Counted from the first letter of the stretch, positions 1-9,711 are shown. The stretch is 64,000 nucleotides of DNA from Streptomyces diastaticus subsp. diastaticus (GCF_011170125.1 NZ_BLLN01000005.1:1426001-1490000); one strand, 5' to 3'. A program made the numbers and translations. The notes: generated from the letters alone by a model not told the origin.

Positions 1-716
1 GTCAGGCCGACCACGATGCGTTCGCGGGCCTGCCAGGTGGAGCGGATGTTGTGTTCGCCCCGGTACTTCTGGAGGTACTCGTCGGCCCGGTCGGCGGTCC
101 ACAGCAGGGCCAGTTCACGCAGGGCGGTGAGGTTGCCGGGGCGGAAGTAGTTGGAGAGGGCGGCGTCGACCTTGTCGGACTGGTAGACGTTGCCGTGGGC
201 GAGGCGGCGGCGGAGCGCCTGGGGCGACATGTCGACCAGCTCGATCTGGTCGGCGCGGCGCACCACCTCGTCGGGGACGGTCTCCTGCTGCCGTACGCCG
301 GTTATCGCCTCGACCACGTCGCCGAGGGACTCCAGGTGCTGGATGTTGACGGTGGAGATCACCGAGATGCCGGCGGCCAGCAGTTCCTCGATGTCCTGCC
401 AGCGCTTGGCGTTGCGGGCCCCGGGGGCGTTGGTGTGGGCCAGCTCGTCGACCAGGGCCACCGCGGGTCGCCGGGCGAGGACCGCCTCGACGTCCATCTC
501 GGGTGTGGCGGGAGCCCCGTCGGGACCGTCCAGCGGCTCGATCAGTTCCAGGCCGTCGAGGAGGGCGAGGGTACGCGGCCGGTCGTGGTGGGCGACGAGG
601 CCGATGACGCAGTCGGTGCCCCGGCCGACCCGCCGGTGCGCCTCGGAGAGCATGGCGTACGTCTTGCCGACGCCCGGTGCGGCGCCCAGGTATATGCGCA
701 GTGTGCCTCGTCCCAT
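1..716 (-). CDS. kdpD: KdpD sensor kinase, N-terminal part (cut by window start)
   Basis: The first ~238 residues of the KdpD osmosensing histidine kinase, which controls the Kdp high-affinity potassium ATPase with KdpE. The reading frame opens at the ATG at 716 and has no stop before base 1, so the membrane and kinase domains lie outside the window. Visible are the P-loop of the KdpD N-terminal domain (GAAPGVGKTYAML, residues ~12-24) and the family segments VDELAHTNAPG and GNVYQSDKVDAAL, followed by a USP-like start. Identification is firm for this part; whether the rest is intact cannot be seen. Confidence 0.95.
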   Translation of the reverse strand, partial: MGRGTLRIYLGAAPGVGKTYAMLSEAHRRVGRGTDCVIGLVAHHDRPRTLALLDGLELIEPLDGPDGAPATPEMDVEAVLARRPAVALVDELAHTNAPGARNAKRWQDIEELLAAGISVISTVNIQHLESLGDVVEAITGVRQQETVPDEVVRRADQIELVDMSPQALRRRLAHGNVYQSDKVDAALSNYFRPGNLTALRELALLWTADRADEYLQKYRGEHNIRSTWQARERIVVGL

Positions 717-782
717 GGCCCCATTGTCCGCGAGCGGCGAAGCGTCCGGGACCGGGCCTTGCCCGGTCGGCGGCCGGCTGCG

Positions 783-1526
<744 letters not shown>

Positions 1527-1605
1527 GTGCCACTCCCCCGTCGTGCCGTGCCGGGCGCCAGTATCGGTGGCGGCGCCCGGCCGGGCAAGGGGCGGCGGGG
1601 CCGGA

Positions 1606-2393
1606 TCAGGGAGCGGTGCAGCCGCCGTCGACCAGGTGGTGGCTGCCGGGCACGAGGGAGGCTTGGCGGGAGAGGAGGAAGGCGATGACCTCGGCGACCT
1701 CCTCGGAGCGGCCGAGCCGGCCGGCCGGGTGGAGCCGCACGAGGTCGTCGTAGGCCTGCTTCTCCATGCTCTGGAGCAGCGGGGTGTCGATGAAGCCGGG
1801 GCCCACCGCGTTGGTCCGGACGCCCTGGGCGGCGTACTCGGCGGCGGCCGTCTTCGTCGGGCCGGCCACACCGTGCTCGGCGGCGACGTGGGCGGGCGAG
1901 CCGGCGAAACCGGCCGAGCCGAGGATGGAGGCGGTGTTGACGACGGCGCCGCCGCCGGCCGCGAGGGGGGGCGGGGACCTCGTGGCGCGTCGAGTGGAGG
2001 ACACCGTCGGGGCCGGTAGGGACGACGCGGTTCCAGACGTCGATGCCTACTCGCCGGTGGGAGCGGACGCGCCGCCGATCCCGGCGTGTTGGACAGTCAG
2101 GTGGAGGCGCCGTACCTGTCCCGGGCGTAGCGGCCGGAGGCCGGGCCGGTCACGTCGACGGTGACGGCGGACGCCTCGACGCCCTCGTCCTTCAGCGCGG
2201 CGGCGGCCGCGGCGCCCACGGCGTTGTGGTCGGCGATGACGGCGCCCTCGCCGCCCCGGCGGGGCGGTGGCCGGCCCGATGCCGGAGGCGGCCGAGGGGG
2301 CGAGGGCGGTACGGCCGGCGAACTCGTCCGGTGCGACGGGCGCGGCGGAGGGGAGGGGCGCGCCGGTGCTCCTGGTGCCGTCCCTCTGTTCAC
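1606..2393 (-). pseudogene. Degenerate short-chain dehydrogenase (SDR)
   Basis: Pieces of one SDR oxidoreductase survive in different frames. The likely start is the GTG at 2393, which overlaps the TetR stop as GTGA. Next come remnants of the cofactor loop (ASGIGPATA, near 2280), then GEGAVIADHN with DVTGPASGRYA, which ends at a premature stop at 2097. The C-terminal half (1606-2004, about 132 residues) is readable from [10 protein letters not shown] through [11 protein letters not shown] to LVDGGCTAP. The catalytic YxxxK is lost: the family's YxASK position reads [13 protein letters not shown]. At least three frameshifts plus substitutions make it a clear pseudogene. It was probably once the target and partner of the adjacent TetR regulator. 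Confidence 0.85.
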
Positions 2394-3034
2394 GGTGCGT
2401 GGGGGGCCGCCAGGGCGACCTCCCCGAGGAGCACGTCGAAGCTCTGCTCGACCAGGTCGGGCAGGCGCTCGGCGGTGTCGGGGCCGCCGCGCCACCACTG
2501 GCGCAGGGCGGCCGTCAGGACACCGGCGGCGGCGCCGGCCACGACACCGGGACCGGGGTCCTCGGCCGGGTCGGTGCCGAGCCGCTCGGCGATGATGCGG
2601 ACCGACTCCTCCTGGGCATCGGCCCGGATGCGCTCGAAGGCGGCGAAGAGCGTGGGTTCGTCGTCGACGAGGGCGAGCAGGGACCGCGTCCGGGGCAGTT
2701 GGTTCCGGCCCGGGGCATGGGCGTCGGCCAGCCAGTCGCGGACGGCGCGCCGGTAGGCGACGAGCGGGGGCTCGCAGGCCGGGCGGGCGCGCAGCGCGGC
2801 GTTGATGGCGGCGCCGTCGTCACGGGTGAAGTCGAGCGCGGCGTCCTCCTTGCCGCCGAAGTGGCGGCTGAAGGTGCGGCGCGTGACGTCCGCGCGGCCG
2901 GCGACGGCCTCGACGGTCACGGCACCGAGGCCGCGTTCGAGGACGAGGTCGAGGGCGGCGGCGGCGAGCGCGGCCCGGGTCCGCCGGGCCCTGCGCCGTC
3001 TGCGGTCCTCCCCCGGAGTCTCCGTCACCTGCAT
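2390..3034 (-). CDS. TetR family transcriptional regulator
   Basis: A 214-residue TetR repressor: N-terminal helix-turn-helix (residues ~18-65, with VTVEAVAGRADVTRRTFSRH) and a helical ligand domain ending in a TetR_C-like segment (ALRQWWRGGP). Its stop codon overlaps the GTG of the dead dehydrogenase (GTGA), so the two were translationally coupled. TetR proteins commonly regulate the neighbouring oxidoreductase; with that gene dead, this repressor may be an orphan. The reading frame is intact. The ligand is unknown. Confidence 0.9.
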   Translation of the reverse strand: MQVTETPGEDRRRRRARRTRAALAAAALDLVLERGLGAVTVEAVAGRADVTRRTFSRHFGGKEDAALDFTRDDGAAINAALRARPACEPPLVAYRRAVRDWLADAHAPGRNQLPRTRSLLALVDDEPTLFAAFERIRADAQEESVRIIAERLGTDPAEDPGPGVVAGAAAGVLTAALRQWWRGGPDTAERLPDLVEQSFDVLLGEVALAAPHAP

Positions 3035-3172
3035 GTTTCCGACGTTACTCCGCAGGCGTCCGCAAGGGACACGTGTCCCGGTGGGACGTACCTCTCAGGC
3101 CCGGTCGGCCATGATCGGGAACAAATCGCCGGTGGTGCGGTTCCGCCGCGAGGCCGGACCCCGCACAGCGCT

Positions 3173-3204
3173 ACGGGCCGCCCCCTGACGAGGGTGCGGC
3201 CCGT
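3173..3204 (-). terminator. Candidate terminator after the DUF3710 gene
   Basis: Nine-base perfect inverted repeat (3173-3181 with 3196-3204) lying 30-60 bases beyond the DUF3710 stop on the minus strand. GC-rich, without a T-run, as usual in Streptomyces. Confidence 0.55.
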
Positions 3205-3233
3205 GCGGCGGCTGCCTGGGTGGTGCGGTGCGG

Positions 3234-3989
3234 TCAGCGGATCTCGGTGATCTCCGGGCCGCGCGCCAGCTGGCCCATGCCGCCGGAGAAGCGGGAGGTC
3301 TGCTGGTTCTCCTGCTGGACCCCCTCGGGGACCATCTGGGCGTCGTCCGGGAGCTTCAGGACGATCGGGTCGCGGGGGGCCATCGGGCCCTCGCCGCGCA
3401 CCACGACGGTGTCCTGGAAGATCTGTTCCAGGAGCCCGGCCGCCTGCGGCTGGACCGCGCCCTGGCCGGAGATGACCCCGCGCAGGAACCAGCGGGGGCC
3501 GTCGACGCCGACGAAGCGGACGACCTGGTAGCCGCTCTTGCCGTCGGGGAGCTGGACGGGGACCTGCGCGCGCAGCTCCCAGCCGAGCGGGCCCTCGACC
3601 TCCTCGATGATGCCGCCCTGCTGGCTGATGCCCGAACCGATCTCCTCGCGGACCTCGCCCCAGATGCCCTCCTTCTTGGGGGCGGCGAAGCCCTGGAGCT
3701 GGATGGCGCTGTCCCGCAGGACGACGGTGGCGGCGACGATCGCGTCCCCGGCCACCTCCACGCGCAGCTCCATGCCCTCCACCCCGGGCACGAACAGACC
3801 GCCGAGGTCGACGCGGCCCTCGCCGGGCTCGCGGACCTCCGAGGCGTCCCAGGGGCCGTCGGGGCGCGGAGCCGGCGGCAGCGCCGTCCGGCGCGTCGCC
3901 GACTCCTCGGCGTCCGCGGCCTCCTCGGCCTGCCCGGTCACGTCCGCCGTGTCCTCGGCGGAGTCGGTCTTCTTGCGACGTCCGAACAC
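3234..3989 (-). CDS. DUF3710 domain protein
   Basis: A 251-residue actinobacterial protein of unknown function, typically encoded next to dut as here. The N-terminal ~60 residues are charged and low-complexity (starting FGRRKK). The DUF3710 core follows, with DGPWDASEV, a conserved GPRWFLRGVISG segment and a polar C-terminus. The GTG at 3989 is preferred: AAGGA lies 7-8 bases upstream and the family start is (M/V)FGRRKK. An upstream start at 4037 would overlap dut by about 46 bases. It lies one base downstream of the dut stop, so co-transcription is likely. Cytoplasmic; function not known. Confidence 0.9.
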   Translation of the reverse strand: MFGRRKKTDSAEDTADVTGQAEEAADAEESATRRTALPPAPRPDGPWDASEVREPGEGRVDLGGLFVPGVEGMELRVEVAGDAIVAATVVLRDSAIQLQGFAAPKKEGIWGEVREEIGSGISQQGGIIEEVEGPLGWELRAQVPVQLPDGKSGYQVVRFVGVDGPRWFLRGVISGQGAVQPQAAGLLEQIFQDTVVVRGEGPMAPRDPIVLKLPDDAQMVPEGVQQENQQTSRFSGGMGQLARGPEITEIR

Positions 3990-3990
3990 G

Positions 3991-4506
3991 TCACTGTCCT
4001 TCCCGGTCGGATACGACCGAAGCGTAGTGGTTCCCACCCTCGCCGCCGCCCACGGCGGAATGTCCGCCGGTGGACCCGAAGCCCCCTTCGGCCCGCACCG
4101 AGCCGGGAAGCTCCGACACTTCGTGAAAGCGCACCGTCTCGACCTGCTGGACGACCAGTTGGGCGATCCGGTCGAAGCGCTCGAACCGCGCCTTCTCGCG
4201 CGGGTCGAGGTTGACCACGATCACCTTGATCTCCCCACGGTACCCGGCATCAATCGTCCCCGGGGCATTCACCAGCGCCAGACCCAGGCGGGCCGCCAGG
4301 CCCGAACGGGGGTGGACGAAGGCGGCGTACCCCTCGGGCAGCGCGATCGCGATCCCGGTGGGCAGCACGGCCCGCTCCCCCGGGGCGAGCACGGCCGCCT
4401 CGGTGGTGCACAGGTCGGCGCCGGCGTCGCCGGGGTTGCCGTACGCGGGCAGCGGGACCTCGGGGTCCAGCCGCCGCACGCGCAGGTCGAGGGGGGTGCG
4501 GGTCAC
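3991..4506 (-). CDS. dut: dUTP diphosphatase
   Basis: Trimeric dUTPase, 171 residues, hydrolysing dUTP to dUMP and pyrophosphate. This keeps uracil out of DNA and supplies dTMP synthesis. All five family motifs are visible: GDAGADL (~26-32), HPRSGLA, the uracil-binding [14 protein letters not shown], the RIAQLV segment, and the C-terminal P-loop-like GGFGSTGGH. The GTG start at 4506 overlaps the TGA of the upstream thioesterase gene (GTGA), which indicates translational coupling. It is the middle gene of a thioesterase-dut-DUF3710 run. Confidence 0.97.
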   Translation of the reverse strand: MTRTPLDLRVRRLDPEVPLPAYGNPGDAGADLCTTEAAVLAPGERAVLPTGIAIALPEGYAAFVHPRSGLAARLGLALVNAPGTIDAGYRGEIKVIVVNLDPREKARFERFDRIAQLVVQQVETVRFHEVSELPGSVRAEGGFGSTGGHSAVGGGEGGNHYASVVSDREGQ

Positions 4507-5087
4507 GGGTTCACCTCGAAGGCGCGGACGCGGCGGATCTGGTCGGGGTCGTCCATGGCCGCCCGGATCTCCTCGGGGCGACCGTTCTCGGTGAAGTGCT
4601 CCACCTTGACCTCGACGAAGAGCGCGTCGGCACGGACCGCGACCGGCCCGTCGGGGGCGTTCAGCCGGCCCTCGGCGGTGGCGTAGATCTTGCGTCCGTC
4701 GACGGCGGTCACCTCGGCGGACAGGTGCAGCACGGAGCCGACCGGCACGGGGCGCAGGTAGTCGGTCTCCAGGCGGCCGGTGACCGAGATGACCCGCAGC
4801 AGCCAGTTGAGGGCGCCCAGCGTGTCGTCGAGCGCGGTGGCGAGCAGGCCGCCGTGGGCGAGTCCGGGGGCGCCCTGGTGCTCGGGGCGGACCAGGAACT
4901 CGGCGGTCACCGAGACGCCCTCGCCCGCCTTGGCGGCGAGGTGCAGGCCGTGCGGCTGTTCGCCGCCGCAGCCGAAACAGTGCTCGTAGTGCGAACCGAT
5001 GGGCTCGCCGGGCGCCGGGGCATCGGGGTGCCGTACCGGCGCGAGGGCGCTGTCGGGGGGCGTCAGGGCAGGTGTTCGTCCACTCAC
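4503..5087 (-). CDS. PaaI-family (hotdog) thioesterase
   Basis: A 194-residue single-hotdog acyl-CoA thioesterase-like protein. The core has the PaaI signature [17 protein letters not shown] (residues ~88-104) with the conserved HGG, then a [11 protein letters not shown] strand. An N-terminal ~40 residues carry a CFGCG motif seen in the actinobacterial subfamily. The GTG at 5087 was selected, because the longer frame above it is antisense to DUF3093. First gene of the run into dut. The substrate is unknown; family members hydrolyse aryl- or acyl-CoA. Confidence 0.85.
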   Translation of the reverse strand: MSGRTPALTPPDSALAPVRHPDAPAPGEPIGSHYEHCFGCGGEQPHGLHLAAKAGEGVSVTAEFLVRPEHQGAPGLAHGGLLATALDDTLGALNWLLRVISVTGRLETDYLRPVPVGSVLHLSAEVTAVDGRKIYATAEGRLNAPDGPVAVRADALFVEVKVEHFTENGRPEEIRAAMDDPDQIRRVRAFEVNP

Positions 5088-5144
5088 AGGCGCAGACCTT
5101 ACCCGTGCGCCGGCTCTCCCCCCGCACCGTGCCAAGCTGATGCC

Positions 5145-5603
5145 ATGCATCCCCACACTCCGCAGTACGCCGAGCGCCTCACCGCACCCCGCACCTGGTG
5201 GGCGCTGGTGGCGATCGTCGGCATCACCTCGGCCCTGATCGTCCTGCCGCTCGGCGTGCTGGCGATGCTCGGCGGTCTGGTCGTCGGGTCGGCGGCCGGG
5301 GCCGCGGGGCTGAGCGCGTACGGCTCGGCGCAGATCCGCGTGGTGGGGGACGCGCTGGTCGCGGGCGACGCGCGCATCCCGCTGTCGGCACTCGGCGCGG
5401 CCGAGCCGCTGGACGCCGAGGAGACCGTGGCCTGGCGCAGCCACAAGGCGGACCCGCGCGCTTACATGCTGCTGCGCAGCTACATCCCGACGGCCCTGCG
5501 CGTCGAGGTCACCGACCCGTCCGACCCGACCCCGTACCTGTACCTCTCCACCCGCCACCCGGAGCGCCTGGCCGCGGCGCTGTCGCCCGTGCGCGAGGGA
5601 TGA
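5145..5603 (+). CDS. DUF3093 membrane protein
   Basis: A 152-residue protein with two closely spaced hydrophobic segments (residues ~17-37 and ~38-55, rich in V, L, I and G) followed by a compact soluble domain ([19 protein letters not shown], then [14 protein letters not shown]). This matches the actinobacterial DUF3093 family, often found beside dut. The ATG at 5145 lies 57 bases from the thioesterase start on the other strand, so the two share a divergent promoter region. Function unknown. Confidence 0.85.
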   Translation: MHPHTPQYAERLTAPRTWWALVAIVGITSALIVLPLGVLAMLGGLVVGSAAGAAGLSAYGSAQIRVVGDALVAGDARIPLSALGAAEPLDAEETVAWRSHKADPRAYMLLRSYIPTALRVEVTDPSDPTPYLYLSTRHPERLAAALSPVREG

Positions 5604-5806
5604 CACGCCGGGGCGCGCCGGACCCGGCCCCCTGAGGTGCCGGCCGGTGCCCCCGCCCGTCCGCCGGCCGCCTCGGCACCGCGGGGTGCCTGCGGGGCGG
5701 CTCCGAAGGCCGGCCGGCCCGATGCGGCGGGAGGGCGTGAGGGAGCGCGGACGGGCCTGGAGGGCCGGGTACGCGTGAGGGGCCGTCGGGGCGAGCGCCG
5801 GGCGGG

Positions 5807-6757
5807 TCAGGCGGGCCCGTCGTCGCGGGTGTCCTTCCGGGACGGCGGAACGGCGTCCGGGCCCTTACCGAGGGCCGACGGCGGCCGTTCGGGCTCGTCC
5901 AGCGGCGGCAGGGCCGCGAGCCGGTCCCAGGGGATCTGGGACGCGCGCAGGTCGCGGCGGACGCGCTCGGCGAGTCGGCGGGTGTCACGGCGGTTCATGA
6001 CCGCGCCGACGGCCGCGCCCACCAGGAAGGGGACGAGGTTCGGCAGGTTGCGGATCATCCGCTTGGTGATCTGCTGGCGCAGGTCCCGCTTGAGCGGTCC
6101 GCCGAGCGCCGTGGTGACGGTGAGCGGGCGGACGACGTCGATGCCCCGCTCGTTGGTCCAGGAGGTCAGGTAGGCGGTCGCCCGGCGCGCGGGGCCGCCC
6201 TCGGGACGCTGTCCGTAGACCTCGTGGAGTTCGGCGATGAGCTTGAGCTCTATCGCGGCCACGGCGGTGATCTCCGCGGCCAGTTCGGCCGGCATGGCCG
6301 GCGGGACCGGGAGCATGGCCGCGGCACCCACCGAGGCCCCCACCGTGGAGGTGCCGTGGGCGGCGCCGCTGATGAGCCGGTCCGCGAGCTGCTCGGGGCC
6401 GAGGCCCGGGAACTGCTCGCGGAGGGTCCGCAGGTCGCGCACCGGGACGCGCGGGGCGATCTCGATGACGCGGTCGGCGAGGAGGCCGAGTCCGGCCTTG
6501 GCGTTGCGCCCCTGCCGGAGTACCCCCTCCCGTACGGCCGCCACGCGGCCGGGAGCGGGTGTGGCGGGCTCGGTGGCCGCAGGGCCTTCCCCCGTGCCCG
6601 TACCGCCGCCCTGGGGGCCTGGGGCCCCGTCCGTGGCGTCCTCTGCCTCGAGCGAGGCCCCAAGGCCCCGCTCGCCGTCAGATTCCGCCGGGGACGGCGC
6701 GCCGTCCCCCCGCCGCTTCCGGAAGGGAAACTTCCGCGGCGGTGTCGTGCCTGTCAC
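5807..6757 (-). CDS. Conserved hypothetical protein, EcsC-like
   Basis: A 316-residue protein with a disordered Pro/Gly-rich first ~70 residues. A helical domain follows, with AADRLISGAAHGTSTVGASVG-type and AAIELKLIAELHEVYG segments, then a hydrophobic helix (LPNLVPFLVGAAVGAVMNRRDTRRLA). The Glu-Leu-Lys-rich helix and the Gly-rich hydrophobic stretch recall EcsC-family proteins; that assignment is tentative. It begins 12 bases after the DUF4193 stop on the same strand, so the two probably form one transcript. The role is unknown, possibly membrane-peripheral. Confidence 0.7.
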   Translation of the reverse strand: MTGTTPPRKFPFRKRRGDGAPSPAESDGERGLGASLEAEDATDGAPGPQGGGTGTGEGPAATEPATPAPGRVAAVREGVLRQGRNAKAGLGLLADRVIEIAPRVPVRDLRTLREQFPGLGPEQLADRLISGAAHGTSTVGASVGAAAMLPVPPAMPAELAAEITAVAAIELKLIAELHEVYGQRPEGGPARRATAYLTSWTNERGIDVVRPLTVTTALGGPLKRDLRQQITKRMIRNLPNLVPFLVGAAVGAVMNRRDTRRLAERVRRDLRASQIPWDRLAALPPLDEPERPPSALGKGPDAVPPSRKDTRDDGPA

Positions 6758-6769
6758 GGCCGGCCTGCC

Positions 6770-7066
6770 TCAGTCGCAGTCGCGGCAGATGGGCTGGCCG
6801 TTCTTCTCGCGCGCGAGCTGGCTCCGGTGGTGCACCAGGAAGCAGCTCATGCAGGTGAACTCGTCCTGCTGCTTGGGCAGCACCCGGACGGCCAGCTCCT
6901 CGTTGGAGAGGTCCGCCCCAGGAAGTTCGAGACCCTCTGCGGCCTCGAACTCGTCGACGTCGACCGTGGAGGTGGACTTGTCGTTCCTCCGGGCCTTGAG
7001 TTCCTCGATGCTGTCCTCGTTGAGGTCGTCATCGGTCTTGCGTGGGGTGTCGTAGTCCGTTGCCAT
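6770..7066 (-). CDS. DUF4193 zinc-ribbon-like protein
   Basis: A 98-residue actinobacterial protein. The N-terminal half is acidic (DDDLNEDSIEELKARRND); the C-terminal half carries two CxxC knuckles (CMSC and CRDC) around HHRSQLAREKNG, typical of a structural zinc site. DUF4193 proteins are conserved across Actinobacteria with no firm function. A GGAAT-N18-GTT promoter motif lies about 330 bases upstream. The thiol-rich metal knuckles would fit thiol-oxidative-stress control, but that is inference. Confidence 0.9.
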   Translation of the reverse strand: MATDYDTPRKTDDDLNEDSIEELKARRNDKSTSTVDVDEFEAAEGLELPGADLSNEELAVRVLPKQQDEFTCMSCFLVHHRSQLAREKNGQPICRDCD

Positions 7067-7141
7067 GTCAGCTCTCCCCCTCTGGGTGTCTGTGATATCT
7101 CCAGCGCGGTAACGCCTGGGAGGCCGGACTTGTGCCCGACC

Positions 7142-7162
7142 TGAGGCGGAGATTTTGCCTCA
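7142..7162. repeat. Short inverted repeat upstream of DUF4193
   Basis: TGAGGC (7142-7147) and GCCTCA (7157-7162) form a six-base stem with a nine-base AT-containing loop, in the leader between the candidate promoter at ~7400 and the DUF4193 start. It could be an operator or a weak RNA hairpin. Confidence 0.35.
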
Positions 7163-7374
7163 CATCAAGGTCTGTTACTCAATCGACACCCAAACGCACC
7201 TCGGAAGAGGTGATCGTCTTGGATGGCGATGGGGACCGTACACGGTCCTGGCGCCCCCTCTCGCACGGGCCGCCTTGTGCACTTCCCGTGATCGACACCT
7301 CGGAAAACCCGCATTTTGCAAGGTTTCCCGGGGGGTCTGCGGTCACGGAGAGTAGAAGGACGATCATTCGATCC

Positions 7375-7388
7375 TGTGATCGATCACA
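7375..7388. promoter_or_regulatory. 14-bp perfect palindrome, candidate operator
   Basis: TGTGATCGATCACA is a perfect palindrome within the 394-bp gap between DUF4193 and cutS. The half-site TGTGA resembles the CRP half-site, but the spacer is 4 bases instead of 6. It sits just downstream of the candidate SigR-type -10 element, where a repressor would block initiation. Confidence 0.45.
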
Positions 7389-7396
7389 CAGCGGAG

Positions 7397-7422
7397 AACC
7401 GGTTTCAGGCCGGGAAAATTCC
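7397..7422 (-). promoter_or_regulatory. SigR-type promoter motif (GGAAT-N18-GTT)
   Basis: On the minus strand GGAAT (7422-7418) is followed by exactly 18 bases and GTT (7399-7397), the known core of SigR (thiol-oxidative-stress sigma factor) promoters in Streptomyces. It points toward DUF4193, with a leader of about 320 bases. The rest of the 7067-7460 gap shows no gene. Confidence 0.5.
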
Positions 7423-7460
7423 GCTCAAAGCGAACACGGAAACGAATACCCCGCAGGGCG

Positions 7461-8732
7461 TCACAAGGGAAGTGTGACACGCATCACGAGTCCTCCGCCT
7501 TCCCTCGGCTCCGCGGTGATGCGCCCGCCGTGCGCCCGGGTCACCGACCGGACGATCGACAGGCCGAGCCCGACCCCCTTGTCGCTGCCGGTCCGCTCGG
7601 TCCGCAGCCGCCGGAACGGCTCGAAGAGCTGATCGGTCTCGTACGCGGGGACGACCGGCCCGGTGTTGGTCACGACCAGCACCGCCTGCCCGTGCTGGAG
7701 CTCGGTGGAGACCTCCACCCAGCCGCCCTCCCCGGGCGGGAGGTTGTAGCGGACGGCGTTCTGCGTGAGGTTCAGGGCGATCCGTTCCAGCAGGACGCCG
7801 TTGCCCTGCACGACCGCCTCGGCGATGCGCGGACGCAGTTCCACGTCCCGCTGCTCGGCCTCACCGCGCACCTGCTCGACGGCGCGGGTGGCGACCTCGC
7901 CGAGGTCCACCGGCTTGCGCTCGACGATCTGGTTGTCGCTGCGGGCCAGCAGCAGCAGGCCCTCGACCAGCTGCTCGCTCCGCTCGTTGGTGGCGAGCAG
8001 GGTCTTGCCGAGCTGCTGGAGCTCGGGGGGCGCGCCCGGGTCGGAGAGCTGCACCTCCAGCAGGGTGCGGTTGATCGCCAGCGGGGTGCGCAGCTCGTGC
8101 GAGGCGTTGGCGACGAACCGCTGCTGGGCGGTGAAGGCCCGCTGCAGGCGGTCCAGCATGTCGTCGAAGGTGTCGGCCAGCTCCTTCAGCTCGTCGTCCG
8201 GACCGTCCAGCTCGATCCGGCGGGAGAGGTCGGAACCGGCCACGCTGCGCGCGGTCCGGGTGATCCGGCCCAGCGGGGCGAGGACCCGCCCGGCCATGGC
8301 GTAGCCGAAGGCGAAGGCGATCACGCTGAGGCCGACCAGGGCCAGCAGCGAACGGCTCAGCAGGTCGTCCAGTGCCTGCTGGCGCTGGTGGTCGATGCAG
8401 AGCTTCATCGCGTCGTTGAAGGCACCGGAGCTGGTGAAGCGGCGCCCGGAGAGGGCCGGGCAGGCGTCGCTGTAGATCGTGAACGTGCCCTTGGTGACCT
8501 GGAACGGCAGCTCGTTGCTGACGTGGACGGCCTGGGCGGCGAGCAGGTAGATGATCGACAGCAGCAGGATGCCGGCGATGAGGAACATCCCGCCGTAGAG
8601 CAGGGTGAGCCGTATCCGGATGGTCGGCCGCAGCCACGCCTGCTGCGGCGGGCGGCGGGGGTCCCAGGTGGGCCTGGGCGGCGCGGGGGGTGTCCTGGGG
8701 GGCGCGGGGGGCGGCGCCGGGCTCGCGGCCAC
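7461..8732 (-). CDS. cutS: Sensor histidine kinase CutS
   Basis: A 423-residue membrane histidine kinase, partner of CutR. It has a proline-rich N-terminus, then a transmembrane helix (~residues 40-63), an extracytoplasmic loop of about 75 residues with two Cys, and a second transmembrane helix (~130-152). HAMP, the H-box ASHELRTPLA, an N-box (NLTQNAVRYN) and the G-box GVGLGLSIV follow. The GTG at 8732 lies five bases after the cutR stop, so the pair is one operon with cutR first. CutRS was named from S. lividans for an effect on copper-related phenotypes and antibiotic output; the true signal is not visible here. Confidence 0.92.
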   Translation of the reverse strand: MAASPAPPPAPPRTPPAPPRPTWDPRRPPQQAWLRPTIRIRLTLLYGGMFLIAGILLLSIIYLLAAQAVHVSNELPFQVTKGTFTIYSDACPALSGRRFTSSGAFNDAMKLCIDHQRQQALDDLLSRSLLALVGLSVIAFAFGYAMAGRVLAPLGRITRTARSVAGSDLSRRIELDGPDDELKELADTFDDMLDRLQRAFTAQQRFVANASHELRTPLAINRTLLEVQLSDPGAPPELQQLGKTLLATNERSEQLVEGLLLLARSDNQIVERKPVDLGEVATRAVEQVRGEAEQRDVELRPRIAEAVVQGNGVLLERIALNLTQNAVRYNLPPGEGGWVEVSTELQHGQAVLVVTNTGPVVPAYETDQLFEPFRRLRTERTGSDKGVGLGLSIVRSVTRAHGGRITAEPREGGGLVMRVTLPL

Positions 8733-8737
8733 GCCGG

Positions 8738-9391
8738 TCAGATCCGGTAGCCCGAGCCGGGCACGGTCACGATGACCGCGGGCTCGCCCAGCTTGCGGCG
8801 GAGCGTCATCACGGTGACCCGGACGACGTTGGTGAACGGATCGGTGTTCTCGTCCCAGGCCTTCTCCAGCAGCTGCTCGGCGGAGACGACGGCGCCCTCG
8901 CTGCGCAGCAGCACCTCCAGGACGGCGAACTCCTTCGGGGCGAGCTGGATCTCGCGGCCGTCGCGGAAGACCTCGCGGCGGTTGGGGTCGAGCTTGATCC
9001 CGGCGCGCTCCAGGACCGGCGGCAGCGGGACGCTGGTGCGCCGTCCCAGCGCCCGGACCCGGGCGATCAGCTCGGTGAAGGCGAAGGGCTTCGGGAGGTA
9101 GTCGTCGGCGCCGATCTCCAGGCCCTCGACGCGGTCGCTGACGTCGCCGGAGGCGGTGAGCATCAGGACCCTGGTGGGCATCTGGAGCTCGACCACCTTG
9201 CGGCAGACGTCGTCGCCGTGGACCAGCGGGAGGTCCCGGTCGAGGACGATCACGTCGTAGTCGTTGACGCCGACACGCTCCAGCGCGGCGGCCCCGTCGT
9301 ACACGACGTCGACGGCCATGGCCTCCCGGCGCAGTCCGGTGGCCACCGCATCGGCGAGCAGCTGCTCGTCCTCGACGACGAGTACACGCAC
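8738..9391 (-). CDS. cutR: Response regulator CutR (OmpR type)
   Basis: A 217-residue OmpR/PhoB-family regulator, the length I recall for CutR. The receiver domain has the acidic pair (VVEDE), phospho-acceptor Asp ~51 (VLDRDLP), conserved Thr (LTASG) and Lys (PKPF). The C-terminal winged helix runs from ~residue 125 (PKEFAVLEVLLRSEGAVVS, NVVRVTVMTLRRKLGEP). The GTG at 9391 gives the family-typical VRVLVVEDE start. Transcribed ahead of cutS; the ~300-bp gap upstream should hold the shared promoter. Confidence 0.95.
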   Translation of the reverse strand: MRVLVVEDEQLLADAVATGLRREAMAVDVVYDGAAALERVGVNDYDVIVLDRDLPLVHGDDVCRKVVELQMPTRVLMLTASGDVSDRVEGLEIGADDYLPKPFAFTELIARVRALGRRTSVPLPPVLERAGIKLDPNRREVFRDGREIQLAPKEFAVLEVLLRSEGAVVSAEQLLEKAWDENTDPFTNVVRVTVMTLRRKLGEPAVIVTVPGSGYRI

Positions 9392-9711
9392 GTCGCTGAT
9401 CCTTTCGCAGGGCACCCCCTGCGGGCGCCGGTCCTTCTGATGGGGCTCCATCCTGCCCCTTTCGGCCATAAACCGGCGGTAAGGCGAAGGCCACCCCGAA
9501 GGGAAGGAAGGATTCCGCAAGTCGGCGGAACCCCGAGGTTTCCGGCGTCGGGGGCGCGGGGAGGACGACTGCACACCCGCGATCACCCCCGGCATGTGGC
9601 TCATGCCACGTCCGGCATTCCCCGGCGGAGCCGCCCCGGGTTCGTGATCACCCCTTTTTCGAGGCACACCCCCGTGCCGCCGACCCACCCACCTTGACGA
9701 GGGGGCGCACC

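Noticed and set aside
3991..5127. 378-residue dut
   Set aside because: The upstream part is a shadow of the thioesterase; dUTPase starts at 4506.
7132..7632. 166-codon frame across the DUF4193-cutS gap
   Set aside because: Runs into the antisense of cutS, no ribosome site, no domain.
7461..9494. 677-residue fusion of the sensor and regulator frames
   Set aside because: cutR lies in its own frame; the kinase begins at GTG 8732.
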